Shown: positions 1 to 10,857 of the stretch, piece by piece | Numbering within the stretch: the stretch's first letter is position 1 | Layout of the letters: every line of letters begins with the position of its first letter | NCBI GenBank assembly: GCA_030407085.1 | Contig: CM059585.1 | Location: 116,549,501 to 116,613,500 of the forward strand | DNA: 64,000 bases | Source of the DNA: Trichopria drosophilae | Taxonomy: Eukaryota > Arthropoda > Insecta > Hymenoptera > Diapriidae | Direction: 5' to 3' | Position numbers and translations under genes: made by a program | The notes under the pieces: generated by a model | What the model was told of the DNA's origin: nothing | The model's database searches: none | What the model saw: only the letters and a program-made list of their open reading frames with translations

Positions 1-1300
1 TCAGAGGAAAAATTAATTAAAAGAAAGAGTATTTAGTGATACCTGTCTTAGATCTTATATAAGTATACAAAGTCTATGAACTTGAACTAGGAACTTTTTA
101 GTTTTGAATGGAATCAATCTACTTGAAAACGTCAATATATAAAAAAACAGTAGATATTATTTCATCCATGATGAAAATCATTAATGAAATTCATATATCT
201 ACAGATATTGTCGTGAATAGCTAGGTACCAGTGATGGGAGATTAGAGTTTTAAGTATCACAATGGCGAATCAAATATGGCCGACCACATTTTATGCAATA
301 TTGTTCATCCCCAGGTTTTATATAAGAAAATTTATTGCATCCGACCGTTAACCGTTTCATGTGAATTTTCAGAATTAAAAACACGTTTATGTGGACGGAA
401 AGAGCTGTTTTAATGTAACATATTTATTTTTAATTTTAGTTCATTTACGCGTAGTTTAAGATGAGTTTAAGTTTGTAGTAAACATTTACGTAACACAACC
501 GATGGACATAAACAACCAATTTTCTTCGTAAAAGACATACATTATCTCATGATTTTAGGCTATTTCCCGAAATTTGGCCGGCATATTGGATACGTCATCT
601 TAAATTGCAAAAATCTAACTCTCAAATTATCTGCACCTACATTTTTTAGACAATTATATCACAAGAAGACACAATTATTCATTTTTTGACTTTTATCGTT
701 ATGAAAAGGTTAGGTTGACAAAACTTGACAAATTGTATTGTAATGATATTAAAAGAAATTCACAAAAAAACAAAAAATATTAAATTTTGTTAATTTCTTA
801 TCTAAAATGTTTTTGAATAGGTATGTTTTTAACTGCTGAAAATAAGTGTCGAACTTGCGAATGAGAATTATCTATTTCTCAGACTTAATGGGTCAAGGAA
901 TATAACTGTCTGGAACTAGTAAATTGATATTCATATGGAATAGTAATGTCCAAATGCAATATGTAAACCCATAGTAACTTTAACTTTACTATTATTATTT
1001 GAATATTATTTGCTTGCGTTATATGTGTTTGTATTACAGTATTATAAGATTCCAACCAAATTTTGTATACAAGATTTCACAGTTCTGTTCAATTCAACCA
1101 CTAGCAATTTAATTTTTACGGTTGTTTAAGCAAATTGAATGTTTTTGTATGGGTTTAGTAGGAATTAAAGTACATAAATAATTAGGACATATATTGGCGA
1201 AAATGAAATGCAGTCTTTGACATCAAATGAGAATCGATTACTCAGCTTGCGAATATACAGAATAATGTATACGCCACCTGTGGACAACAACGAGAAACGA
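1..1300. other. AT-rich non-coding DNA with a motif relic
   Basis: No reading frame or splice-flanked exon is convincing here. The notable feature is a pair of degenerate copies of the piggyBac-arm motif. One reads forward at about 260-285 (AATGGCGAATCAAATATGG) and one reads inverted at about 571-600 (GGCCGGCATATTGGATACGT). They probably mark an old, eroded piggyBac-type element. The remainder is AT-rich sequence without recognisable features. Confidence 0.5.
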
Positions 1301-1308
1301 GCATGGAG

Positions 1309-1917
1309 GCACCGAAACCAAATGAACAGCCAAATTCGAAATGAGCTACTGGCATGAACAAGAACTAAATTTCTTGGATCAAGGAAATATTTACTGAGAC
1401 GTAATAAATATTTGCTTCTTGTTAAGACAACATTAATTTCTTTTAAATAAATATTTAATGGTTCAAAATAAATCGTGATCTTTTTTTAAATAAATATTTT
1501 GTTGCGATTAATAATGTAAACTATTTACTTGAATCCGGTAAATTTCTTTTGATATGAGTAAAATGTAGTTCGGAAGATATTTATTGATATCAAGTCTTAC
1601 CATTTTCTAAATCTAAACATACGATTTCTTTAACAGAGTAAAATACGCTTTTAAAATGATTTACTTCTTTAAAGAAATATGATTTACTAACGTTAAGCAA
1701 ATTATTTCTTTGTTTCAAGAAAATACTGTCTTGATTTAAGACAATGTTTACTTTATATAGGATTTAATATGCCAAGGAAATTATTTACTTTGAAGGAAAT
1801 AAATTTTATCATAAATTAACGAAAATTTATTTGATTCACAAACATGATTAATTGATTCAAGCAAATCAATTTCAAGTACATACATTTCAATAGAAGAACT
1901 AAATTTTGTTTCAGTGC
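1309..1917. repeat. Candidate degenerate MITE with short inverted ends
   Basis: The stretch starts with GCACCGAAACCAAAT (1309-1323) and ends with the inverse of GCACTGAAACAAAAT (1903-1917), a 13 of 15 match. The interior is unusually rich in variants of ATTTACTT and AAGTAAAT in both orientations, for example near 1385, 1525, 1660, 1750 and 1780. This suggests a palindromic, non-coding miniature element. I could not find a clean target-site duplication, so the borders are tentative. A simple AT-rich coincidence remains possible. Confidence 0.35.
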
Positions 1918-2904
1918 ATTTGGAATAAATTTTAAAAATATATTTGACAATCTTTTAATATTTGGAAGATTTGAGAAGTATATATACTATTGGTTTAAAG
2001 ACAAAAATGGTATAATAAGTAATATGATATTAAATGTTAAAGTAAATTTCCTACAACCAGATTTCATGAAGGTTTAGAGTTAATTAAGTCATTTAAATGC
2101 AGAAACGTTTTGCATTATCTTGTTTCTAAATCGAAGCACTGATTTTTCAATTAATTGTCTGTATTTTCTCCCTCATTGATATCTAATCGATTTTTAAAAT
2201 TTATATGAACTAATATATGTGGAAAATAAAAATATATTCATAGTAAATAAGTATTCATTTCCGTTTTCCGCGATTTAACAAAATAATATTATTGTTACTC
2301 CGAACAATGAAATTGTGTTTCATTTTTAACACTGAGTTCATAAATGAAATGTCAAAATGAGTTTACTATTTAACTCGTCATCGCAGTCTGCAATTAAAAT
2401 TATTAAAAATAAAACATTAAAGTTATCGACAATTTTGTGAAAATATTAAATGATTGATTAAAGGTCCAGGATATAAAAAGAGGCGTACTTTAAACAAAAT
2501 AAATGAATAAAAAGAGTTGAGTCATTTTAAGGCGTTTGCAAAATCAATCAATATTTAATTCGAAATTACTAAACTATTGAATATATTGTCTCAGTGACTA
2601 TGAAAAATAAATAAATGTTCTAAATACATTTATTTAAATTAATTATCTTAATTTGACATCAGAATTTAGTTTTAAAATTGAATTTTTGTTTATATATTAG
2701 TTTATAAGGCATTAGTTTTTAAAATATTCCGCAAATTATATAAATTATCTATATTATACTTTGATATATGTATAAATTAAGTATTTGCAATATTTCGCGT
2801 TACTTTGAATCCATATATTAGAATCACATCTTTTATTTACGTTATTTGTGTAAAATAGAGCAGTTGATTACTTTAATAACAACTGAAATAAGATATAGTA
2901 ACTT
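1918..2904. other. AT-rich non-coding DNA, nothing recognised
   Basis: I see no open reading frame of note, no tandem repeat and no clear inverted repeat. Base composition is strongly AT-biased throughout. Confidence 0.6.
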
Positions 2905-3217
2905 GAGAAGTAATTAATAGTTTTTTTGTGTGACGGTCAGCTGACTAAAAATAACAAATATTAATAAACAATTTTAATAACAGATTTTTTTAGTTTTGGA
3001 TAGAAACACGAAGAATGTAATAAAAATGAACATAGTCGCATTTTTGTATGATAATCACAACAGAACTTTAAATTTGGAATATTCTTGTCTATATTCAACA
3101 TGATTTAGTCATAATTGGGTTCGGTTTCCACAAAAATCTGTTAGAAAAAGTGTTGATTAACATTTATTATTTTTAGTTATTCGACCGTCATCTCGAAATC
3201 CATTAATTACTACTTAA
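2905..3217. repeat. Foldback (inverted-repeat) element, about 310 bp
   Basis: The left arm (about 2905-3000) contains TAATTAATAG, then TGACGGTCA, then CTAAAAATAAC and TAACAGATTTTT. The right arm (about 3127-3217), read in reverse complement, gives the same series in the same order: TAATTAATGG, TGACGGTCG, CTAAAAATAAT and TAACAGATTTTT. The arms are roughly 80-90 bp around a spacer of about 130 bp. It has no coding capacity and looks like a MITE or solo foldback of unknown superfamily. No target duplication was assigned. Confidence 0.6.
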
Positions 3218-3423
3218 TTCGAATTAAAGCAATCGAGAAAATATTATTGTTGCAAGTGCAACTTTGAGTAATTTAATTAGTAACATTTATAAAAAACAAT
3301 TATTTTCTTTTGTTAAAAAAAATTATCTTGAGGCATGATCAAAATTTAAAGGTGAAGATATTGAATCATCCCATATGCTGTACATGTATAAACTCTATAA
3401 TATTTCGAATTTTGTTTATTATT

Positions 3424-3620
3424 AGCAATGTTTATATTAATATAAGAATCTTAACCTAAAAAAATTAGTAAGCATATAGACGTTGAAACTAATTCAATCC
3501 AAAGTTTACGAGACCCACACTCATGCTTATTTCCTAAACACGCTACTATTAAAATTTTACGTAATTTTGTAACGAAAATATCGGATCATGCAAATAAAAA
3601 ATTCGTGCAGTTTTAAATTC
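3424..3620 (+). repeat. Dispersed direct repeat, copy 1
   Basis: This segment aligns in the same orientation with 10677-10857. Shared blocks in order are AGCAATGTTT, TATAAGAATCT, CTAATTCAA, TCCAAAGTTTA, AAACACG, TAATTTTG, AACGAAAATAT and TGCAAATA. The copies are diverged by substitutions and small indels. They lie either side of the piggyBac element but well outside its borders, so they are an older repeat family or a local duplication. Confidence 0.45.
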
Positions 3621-5080
3621 ATTTTTTCAATACTACTTTTTAGTTTTTTAAAAGTATCATTAAGTTTAGTTAAATATGAATTAAAAAAAGCCAAATCAGA
3701 AATTTAGGTGACATATTTAAGGCACGTAATCAATTTGCTGCTGGAAAATAAAATTTTCTTTTACGTTTGCAAAAAATCAATGATATATTATGCTGGAGCA
3801 GAAAGCGTAGTTCGCTTCTGAAGGTAATGAAATGATCTACTAACCCAAGCATTAATTTTAGCTTAATTACGTGTTACGCTTGCCCTCACATTATATTCAT
3901 GTTGGAATATGTTTGATCAACAGACGAAATTGTGGTGGAACATAAAAGTCGTCATAACCCTCTGTCACAAACAAAACGTGTAAATTTAATTTGTGTTTAA
4001 ATCTGTTTTGTGCCCATTAATATTCGTTAAACAAAAATGTGTAAGAAGCTATTTGAGAAAAATAAAATTGCACTGACTATACTAATAATAATACACCTGT
4101 AGTGTAGTGTAACTAAAGTAACTTTGATTTCTAAGAATATTATAAATCATGTACTAAATAGATATTAAAACACATTTTAATACAAAAAATCAAATCAAAT
4201 CAAAATACTTAGCATACCATCAAAAATTCTAACCTCAAAAACAATCCTTAAAAATGAACACAATTTGATAGTATTATAGTATATTGATATCCCGAAAAGA
4301 TATTTAAAACCTTGCAAAATTCACAAAATTAAAACGAATTATCATCAAAATAAAAAAACTGTTTTAATGAAAAAGATATTCTAATACCCATCTAAATAAA
4401 GTTTTGATATAACATTTTTTATGCTTGTTTTAAACGATGTAGACACGCATTTGTTTTATAACCGTTTAATTTATGGTTAACGTTAAAAAAAATACTGTTA
4501 AAAAAGGTCATGATTTTAAGAAATAATTTATCGGATAGAAATATTAGTTTATTTTTAAGTAATTAATTTATTCAGGGATTTACGTAAATTTATGTAGAGG
4601 AGAAAATCATAGAGGCCAAGCCAAGGGGGTTAGTCATATTTTTATAATATATCTCTTATCACTTTTAAGAAACAAATAAACGAAATTATCGCAGAACAAT
4701 ATTAGTATTTCGTCGGAGATTTGAGAAACACAGGAACAACTTAACCGCTACGCTATATATGCAATTAATTACTTAAGAAAGATCAAATTGAGAGTATTTG
4801 CGCACAATTTATAAGAAAATAACTATATACTTTAATAGAAAGTCTAATCTTCATTTACCTAATGAAAAAATCTTGTTATTATAGATTTGTATATATGCCA
4901 TTGTCATAACTTAACCTCGTCGTCATAAATTAAATGTAAACATTATTCTTCGTTTGGTAACCGGATAATGCACGTTTCAATATTATTACTTTTAATGTGG
5001 TACAGTTTTTAGGTATTTGGTAAACAGATGTTTCAATCAATTAAAAATACATTTTGTAAACACCTTATTTTAAAGAGATT
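3621..5080. other. AT-rich non-coding DNA, nothing recognised
   Basis: The tract is AT-rich with scattered A-runs and no convincing gene. A short block near 4475 (GGTTAACGTTAAAAAAAATA) resembles one near 30113, which may be chance or a shared ancient repeat. The tract ends at the TTAA target site of the piggyBac element. Confidence 0.5.
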
Positions 5081-5084
5081 TTAA

Positions 5085-5826
5085 CCCGTTTCGTCCTGAA
5101 ATGGCATAAATTGTCGCCGTTTTTTAGCTCAATAATTTTCATAGAAAGGGTGAATGGACTTTTATATAAGTCCATGTCTTATAGGTTTCAAGTCTGCTCT
5201 TTCTGAATCTGAAGTCCATTTTCCGATATCTTTAGTCGTTTTTCCAATATGGCGTCCAGAATGGCGAAAACCCCGAAAAAAATAGTAGTTTCTTAAATTA
5301 AATGTCTTTTTTTGATATGAAACTGTAGTCCAATCGATTCCTACTTCTGGATCGGGTGGAGTAATTAGTTGTATCAAAAGATAGAGTAATGCGCATCCTA
5401 GAATTCAAAATGGCGGATTCAAAATGGCGTCATTTTCAACAAAATTTTCGTTATTCAGTTGTAATACTTTTGTAAATGAACATACATTCAATATCATTTG
5501 ATAAAAGATGATTTTCCACATCCTCGATCACGAATCACTTTTCAAATTTTCCAAATTCAAAATGGCGGATCCAATATGGCGGTCAAAAATTTGAAATTTT
5601 TATAAATTTTTGTGCAGATGTGTATAGAGGGAGTTTTGAGGTTCCTGATCACTAATCCGTTATCAGATTTTTGAAATTCAAAATGGCGGATCCAATATGG
5701 CGGACAAAAAATCAAAACTTTTATCATTTTTGTGAAAATGAGTATACGTGGTTTTTTCATGTTTCTAATTCCGAATTCGTTGTCAGATTTTCGAAATTCA
5801 AAATGGCGGATCCAATATGGCGGTTA
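5085..5826 (+). repeat. Left terminal inverted repeat of the piggyBac element
   Basis: This arm is the inverse of 8440-9181. It starts with the CCCGTTTCGTCC terminus. From about 5557 it carries three units of about 120 bp, each with AAAATGGCGGATCCAATATG (ATGGCGG at 5562, 5683 and 5803). A diverged single motif pair lies at 5411-5427. A fourth, partial unit continues past the arm to about 5920 and has no partner in the right arm. Two short frames in the arm (71 and 67 codons) recur in the right arm only because the DNA is duplicated; they are not genes. Confidence 0.93.
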
Positions 5827-6140
5827 AAAATGTGAAAATTTTATACATTTTTCTACAATTATGTATAGAAGGGTTTTTGAGGTTCCTGATTACGAAACCA
5901 TTGTCATATTTTCGATTTAGTTGGCCCATTTGGACCACTTTAGCGTTACCCAGGATGCACCGCGAGGAGGTAAAGTCCGTTAGCATCCCACCCACCCTCC
6001 CACCTTGCTTATTTACACTATTTACACAGTATTCCGAGATAAGGACCCCGTAGTTCGTCACTCCTACAGTAAATGACTCCAAACCCTCTCGGTAAACTAT
6101 TGCCCACTCTCTCATGAACCCACTGATTCGTTGACGCAGT

Positions 6141-7844
6141 TTACTGATTTTGTGCATGATTTTTTGAGAAACACACTTTGCAGTAATACAAATTACAGTC
6201 AATACAAAACTTGGTTGTTCTCATGCCACATTCAGTAATTGAACATTTTAGCCGTGTTCTCGATTCACTTTTGTGAAGGATAAAATCACGTTTCTTTGAC
6301 CTTGATAAGTATGAATCACTTATCTGCATACACATGTCTTTTGTACTCGTTTGGGTATTTTTGTCATCAGAACATATTTTTCGTATCACTGTCGCGTTTG
6401 TTACAGCTGACTGTATCAATCGAGCGAAAATTACCCATGTCCACTTTTTCGACCGAATACTCGGTAAAATTCGGTTACACCTATAATCGTGAAGGTCTAC
6501 TCCACCCATATATTTGTTATATGTAGAAATTACGGAAGGAAAGTGTAACTGTACTTTATTCTTTGCATCGCTTGAATATCGTCGCATAGTTGTCATCGGT
6601 GTGACGCCAGTTGCAGTAGAAAGTAGAGACACTTGTTTGGAATCAATAATGCTTACGAAATTGATTCCACTATTTTTTTCATGACTCACTTTATACGTTC
6701 CTCTTGGTGCCTTTTTCGGGAACGTATGAACTTCTTTAACTCTATCTTTTCTAACCGTGCCTGTAGATCGAAGACCACTTTTTATTAAATGCACCAGTAA
6801 ATCTGGGCATGTAAAAAAGTTGTCAAAGTAGAGATGATATTTCAGTAACTTTTGTTTTTGTGGTACGGACATAAGAAGTTGGTTTACCATCTGCAACACA
6901 ACTTTTGAACCAACTGCGCAAGACGATAATGCGTTATTGATATTGACGTTACTTTTGCCGCAATAAATATCAAAATCAAACATGTATCCATTTTCTGAAC
7001 ATATTGCCCACAACTTTATTCCAAATCTTACTGGTTTCGAGCGAATGAATTGTTTCAAGGAGGTTCGTCCAAAAAATTTCACCATCATCTCATCAATAGA
7101 AAGGGCTGTTTCAAAAAATCCAAATTGCGAGATATTTTTGCGAAAGATGTTAATGATAGCACGAACTCTCCAAGCTCTGTCGTTTTCATTTGCGTCGTCT
7201 GATGTAGAATATTTGATTTTTGATTTTATAGCGTAGAAGACATCACGACTCATTGCCGAAGCAACACTTTCGCATCTCAATTTAGAATCCTTAGACCAGT
7301 AGTCCTTTTGAGCTCTGCGGATGTTAAAGGATGACAATATCAAAATACCGATAAACGTGTCTAATTTATTTATACTTATCTCTAAACCATTTTCTTTCGT
7401 GGCAGTAATTATATAATCTTTTATTTCTTGCGAGAAAAAAAGCTCAAACAATTCTACTGCTGTTTTGCCACGTAGCATCGATTTTGTTTTCTCCGTTAAA
7501 AGTACTTCATTTTCTAAGTTTTCGTAATATATCTTTTCTCCTTCACACCAATTATATTCATGGTTAGGCTCTAATTTTTTTTGTGTTGGGGTATAATTAT
7601 CAAATACTTTTCTGTATGATACATTTGCAAAATTGATCTCATCATCGCTTACATTTTCATCATTTGAAACATCTGCGTCAGAAGAATCTTCTAAATTATT
7701 GAAACCTTCTTCGTTTGTACTCTCTTCTATATCAGATTCACCTGAGTCATTTGGATCAGGGATGAAAATATCAATATCGTTACTTTGATGGATATCATCA
7801 TCACTGATAAAATCAGGTTCTGACCCTCTTCGACGCTTTGACAT
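6141..7844 (-). CDS. piggyBac-family transposase, intact
   Basis: The 567-residue protein should bind the terminal repeats of this transposon and catalyse cut-and-paste movement at TTAA sites in the nucleus. Residues 10-70 are acidic and low-complexity, as in many piggyBac proteins, after a basic KRRR patch at residues 3-6. The transposase core runs from about 120 to 490. The three expected catalytic aspartates are visible: D251 (SIDEMMVKFFGR), D341 (YFDNFF) and D450 (GGVDLHDYR). A C-terminal cysteine-rich zinc-finger-like domain spans 534-563 (C534, C539, C547, C550, C555, C558, H563), spaced as in the family. Family length is commonly near 550-650 residues, so it looks full length. There are no frameshifts or internal stops. 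The start is the first ATG of the frame, just before the acidic region. Its DNA-binding targets are presumably the 742-bp arms. No promoter was identified. Confidence 0.96.
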   Translation of the reverse strand: MSKRRRGSEPDFISDDDIHQSNDIDIFIPDPNDSGESDIEESTNEEGFNNLEDSSDADVSNDENVSDDEINFANVSYRKVFDNYTPTQKKLEPNHEYNWCEGEKIYYENLENEVLLTEKTKSMLRGKTAVELFELFFSQEIKDYIITATKENGLEISINKLDTFIGILILSSFNIRRAQKDYWSKDSKLRCESVASAMSRDVFYAIKSKIKYSTSDDANENDRAWRVRAIINIFRKNISQFGFFETALSIDEMMVKFFGRTSLKQFIRSKPVRFGIKLWAICSENGYMFDFDIYCGKSNVNINNALSSCAVGSKVVLQMVNQLLMSVPQKQKLLKYHLYFDNFFTCPDLLVHLIKSGLRSTGTVRKDRVKEVHTFPKKAPRGTYKVSHEKNSGINFVSIIDSKQVSLLSTATGVTPMTTMRRYSSDAKNKVQLHFPSVISTYNKYMGGVDLHDYRCNRILPSIRSKKWTWVIFARLIQSAVTNATVIRKICSDDKNTQTSTKDMCMQISDSYLSRSKKRDFILHKSESRTRLKCSITECGMRTTKFCIDCNLYYCKVCFSKNHAQNQ

Positions 7845-8439
7845 GATAAAAGAAGAAACAAGCTAATATGAAAATATAATTTCGAATTAGTAGAATTCTG
7901 ACTCGCAAATTACGGGCAAGATACCAGCATCAAATATACATTACGTATATCAGTCTTATCTTATGAAAACATTCATCTCCTAATGTACTGAACAGAAACC
8001 CATTCTTATAACGGGAGCAAAAAAGCCGCTTAGACATCTAACGGCCACACATGCAACGAGCAATTTGCGGAGATAATAGAATGAAATAATATTAACTATT
8101 TCAATTAGTAGTTTTCTAGTAATTCGCAGTGGATGAGTTTTCACTAAATGAAGTAGTAAAATTTAGCTAATAATTAGTAAAATTCTGCTAATTTGAATAT
8201 GGAAAGTATATATTGATGATACAATAACAATGAAGGTTTGAATGATTTTGTTGATTTTTATGATGCAGGTAGAAAAAAAATATTTCGAAAACTTGGTCGA
8301 TGAACTGCTCTAACAGATAAAAAAATATAGATGATAGGACACATAACGTGGTATAGAGAAAAGTTTCGAAATAATAGACGGGTTCGTAGTCCAGGATCTC
8401 AAAAAAGCCCCTAACGCATTTTTACAACAATTTTAGTTT
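7845..8439. other. Transposase upstream region with possible nested miniature repeat
   Basis: This is the gap between the transposase start and the right arm, so any transposase promoter should lie here. About 7881-8200 begins with AATTAGTAGAATTCTGACT and ends with AATTAGTAAAATTCTGCTAA, whose inverse resembles the start. Further copies of TAGTAAAATT and CTAGTAATTCGCAG lie between. That pattern could be a small foldback inserted in the promoter region or merely local repeats. No TATA box or initiator stands out enough to call. Confidence 0.35.
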
Positions 8440-9181
8440 CAACAGCCATATTGGATCCGCCATTTTGAATTTCGAAAATCTGATAATGAATTCGGAATCA
8501 GAAACATGAAAAAACCACGTATAGTCATTTTCACAAAAATGATAAAAGTTTTGATTTTTTGTCCGCCATATTGGATCCGCCATTTTGAATTTCAAAAATC
8601 TGATAACGGATTAGTGATCAGGAACCTCAAAACTCCCTCTATACACATCTGCACAAAAATTTATAAAAATTTCAAATTTTTGACCGCCATATTGGATCCG
8701 CCATTTTGAATTTGGAAAATTTGAAAAGTGATTCGTGATCGAGGATGTGGAAAATCATCTTTTATCAAATGATATTGAATGTATGTTCATTTACAAAAGT
8801 ATTACAACTGAATAACGAAAATTTTGTTGAAAATGACGCCATTTTGAATCCGCCATTTTGAATTCTAGGATGCGCATTACTCTATCTTTTGATACAACTA
8901 ATTACTCCACCCGATCCAGAAGTAGGAATCGATTGGACTACAGTTTCATATCAAAAAAAGACATTTAATTTAAGAAACTACTATTTTTTTCGGGGTTTTC
9001 GCCATTCTGGACGCCATATTGGAAAAACGACTAAAGATATCGGAAAATGGACTTCAGATTCAGAAAGAGCAGACTTGAAACCTATAAGACATGGACTTAT
9101 ATAAAAGTCCATTCACCCTTTCTATGAAAATTATTGAGCTAAAAAACGGCGACAATTTATGCCATTTCAGGACGAAACGGG
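8440..9181 (-). repeat. Right terminal inverted repeat of the piggyBac element
   Basis: This is the mirror image of 5085-5826, with CGCCAT motifs at the inner part in three units (CCATATTGGATCCGCCATTT at about 8447, 8567 and 8688). A diverged pair lies at about 8836-8862. The outer half is essentially identical to the left arm. The innermost unit differs at several sites (for example CAGCCATATT rather than CCGCCATATT). The arm ends CCATTTCAGGACGAAACGGG next to TTAA. Confidence 0.93.
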
Positions 9182-9185
9182 TTAA

Positions 9186-9419
9186 ACATGGTGCATACTA
9201 CACAAATAAATTAATTGTTCCTAAAGCATTCTTATTTAGAAAATTCAATTCGATTTGTAAAAACGCTTCTTAACCTTAGTATTTTTCAGCAAATTTTAGA
9301 TTTTTTGAATATACGTTTATAGTAATGAAAGATAATGCACATATATAGTACATCTTTTATACACCTAATTATATGACATTTTAAAAACGATTTTTCAATT
9401 TTTAAAACACGTGCCGCGT

Positions 9420-9462
<43 letters not shown>

Positions 9463-10676
9463 GCATTATATATATATTTACGCATACGATTGTGTAATAT
9501 ACGCATTATCACACAACGTTTACATTGTACACTTAAACAGACTATTTTTAAACCAAACTTACGTTATAATCGTGTATTAAACGATAGTGCATTTATTAAC
9601 ATCAATTGAACTGTCCACATTGCTGCTTCGTTTAGAAAATTAATAATGATCGTTTATGTTTTCGGTTTAAAAGTGGGTTAGGTTCAATTTTATAATAATG
9701 TCGTAAACACATTATGTAATCTGACACTTTTATTAAATGCATAACAAACGTATGCTATTTATGATACTTCGTAAACGAATTTTTTATGTTTAAAATACGA
9801 TTCGTACAATAACCATGTATTACATATGAATATGATAAAAGTACATTAAACGACAATTTAATCAAGACGTAATCAATAAATGTTTATATCATATATTTAA
9901 ATCATCTTGAAACCAGACTTAGGTATAATAAAAATATATTAAATGATAATATCTTTATTGAGAATATTGGGATATATGAAAGATCAAAACAATGAGAAAG
10001 TTAGACTTGATCTTGGAATATTTAAATAAGATGACAAACGTAACATTAATATTATATATCTCATAACATTAATAATAACAATAATAATATAAATTGCACC
10101 ATTATTATTTAGTTAATGAGTATACAAAAAATACTTGATTTCAATTGCTTTTAAATAATGAATTTCTATCCGAAATAAGTAATTAGGAAATTAAATTAAA
10201 ACAAATATTATTTTATCCGAACGAAGTTTTGAAAAAATTCGAAAATATCATCTTCATATTTTCTGGGAATAGGTAGAAAGAAGTAATTAAAACATGCGAG
10301 AATTTTAAGAGAATTTTATAATTCTATCGAATCGTGGTTATCTTGTTGATTTTACATTTTATTTACAGAAATGATTTTCTAAGATTCTTTACGAGTAATC
10401 ATTCAGCATAAATGGTAAAAATATAAAATGATGTTATTCAGGCAACTATTACGTAAAACTAATAGTTTCTGTAAAAAACGTAACACTTATTTTTAAAACA
10501 CAAATCCGTACATATCCTCTGTTCATTACTAAAAAATCACATATATTAATAATCCATAAATAAATTTGTTTTTTTTTCATCACCATGTTCAGTTTACATG
10601 ATTTGATATGGATTTAGTTTTGTAATGAATTTGAAAAAGTTATTCATAATAACTGCACTTACATGCAGCAATGTTT
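9186..10676. other. AT-rich non-coding DNA with a TA microsatellite
   Basis: The only distinct structure is an almost pure TA dinucleotide run at about 9424-9461, followed by shorter TA tracts to 9478. Several loosely similar blocks (TTAAACGATAGTGCATTTA, TTAAACGACAATTTA, TTAAATGATAATATC) recur between 9560 and 9955 and may be remnants of an old tandem repeat. No gene was seen. Confidence 0.6.
9424..9461. repeat. (TA)n microsatellite
   Basis: An uninterrupted alternating TA run of about 38 bases in AT-rich DNA. It is likely length-polymorphic. Confidence 0.95.
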
Positions 10677-10857
10677 CTGTTATATAAGAATCTGAATAAA
10701 ATTAATAAGAATTATTTCGTAGTTCAAGCTAATTCAAATCCAAAGTTTATGATGTCAATACCAAAATTGATTTTTTAAACACGTTAAAATTAAAATATCT
10801 ACCTAATTTTGCAACGAAAATATTAGACAGTGCAAATATAAAACACAGTTTTCAACT
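10677..10857 (+). repeat. Dispersed direct repeat, copy 2
   Basis: Diverged copy of 3424-3620 in the same orientation, sharing AGCAATGTTT, TATAAGAATCT, CTAATTCAAATCCAAAGTTTA (with one insertion), AAACACG, AACGAAAATAT and TGCAAATA in the same order. It has no coding content. Confidence 0.45.

Larger units (their letters stand above)
5085..9181 (-). mobile_element. Complete piggyBac-family DNA transposon
   Basis: The element begins CCCGTTTCGTCCTGAAATGG and ends with the exact inverse complement. It is flanked by TTAA on the left (5081-5084) and on the right (9182-9185), the target duplication typical of piggyBac. It is 4097 bp long between the TTAA sites. Two nearly identical inverted arms of about 742 bp bracket one minus-strand transposase gene (7844..6141). 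The arms differ at only a handful of sites in the stretches I compared, which implies a recent insertion. An intact transposase, perfect ends and intact TTAA sites together suggest an autonomous, possibly still active copy. Confidence 0.95.

Noticed and set aside
1361..1906. Exact 12-base direct repeat AGAACTAAATTT at 1361 and 1895, as a possible target duplication
   Set aside because: It falls inside the candidate inverted ends at 1309 and 1917, and 12-mers of this composition are expected by chance in AT-rich DNA.
5162..5377. Identical 71-codon frames at 5162-5377 (minus) and 8889-9104 (plus)
   Set aside because: They are the same DNA in the two inverted arms of the piggyBac element, so identity reflects the repeat and not protein conservation.
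5798..6202. 134-codon minus-strand frame overlapping the transposase 3' end
   Set aside because: It overlaps the transposase in another frame and runs into arm sequence; it is a shadow frame.
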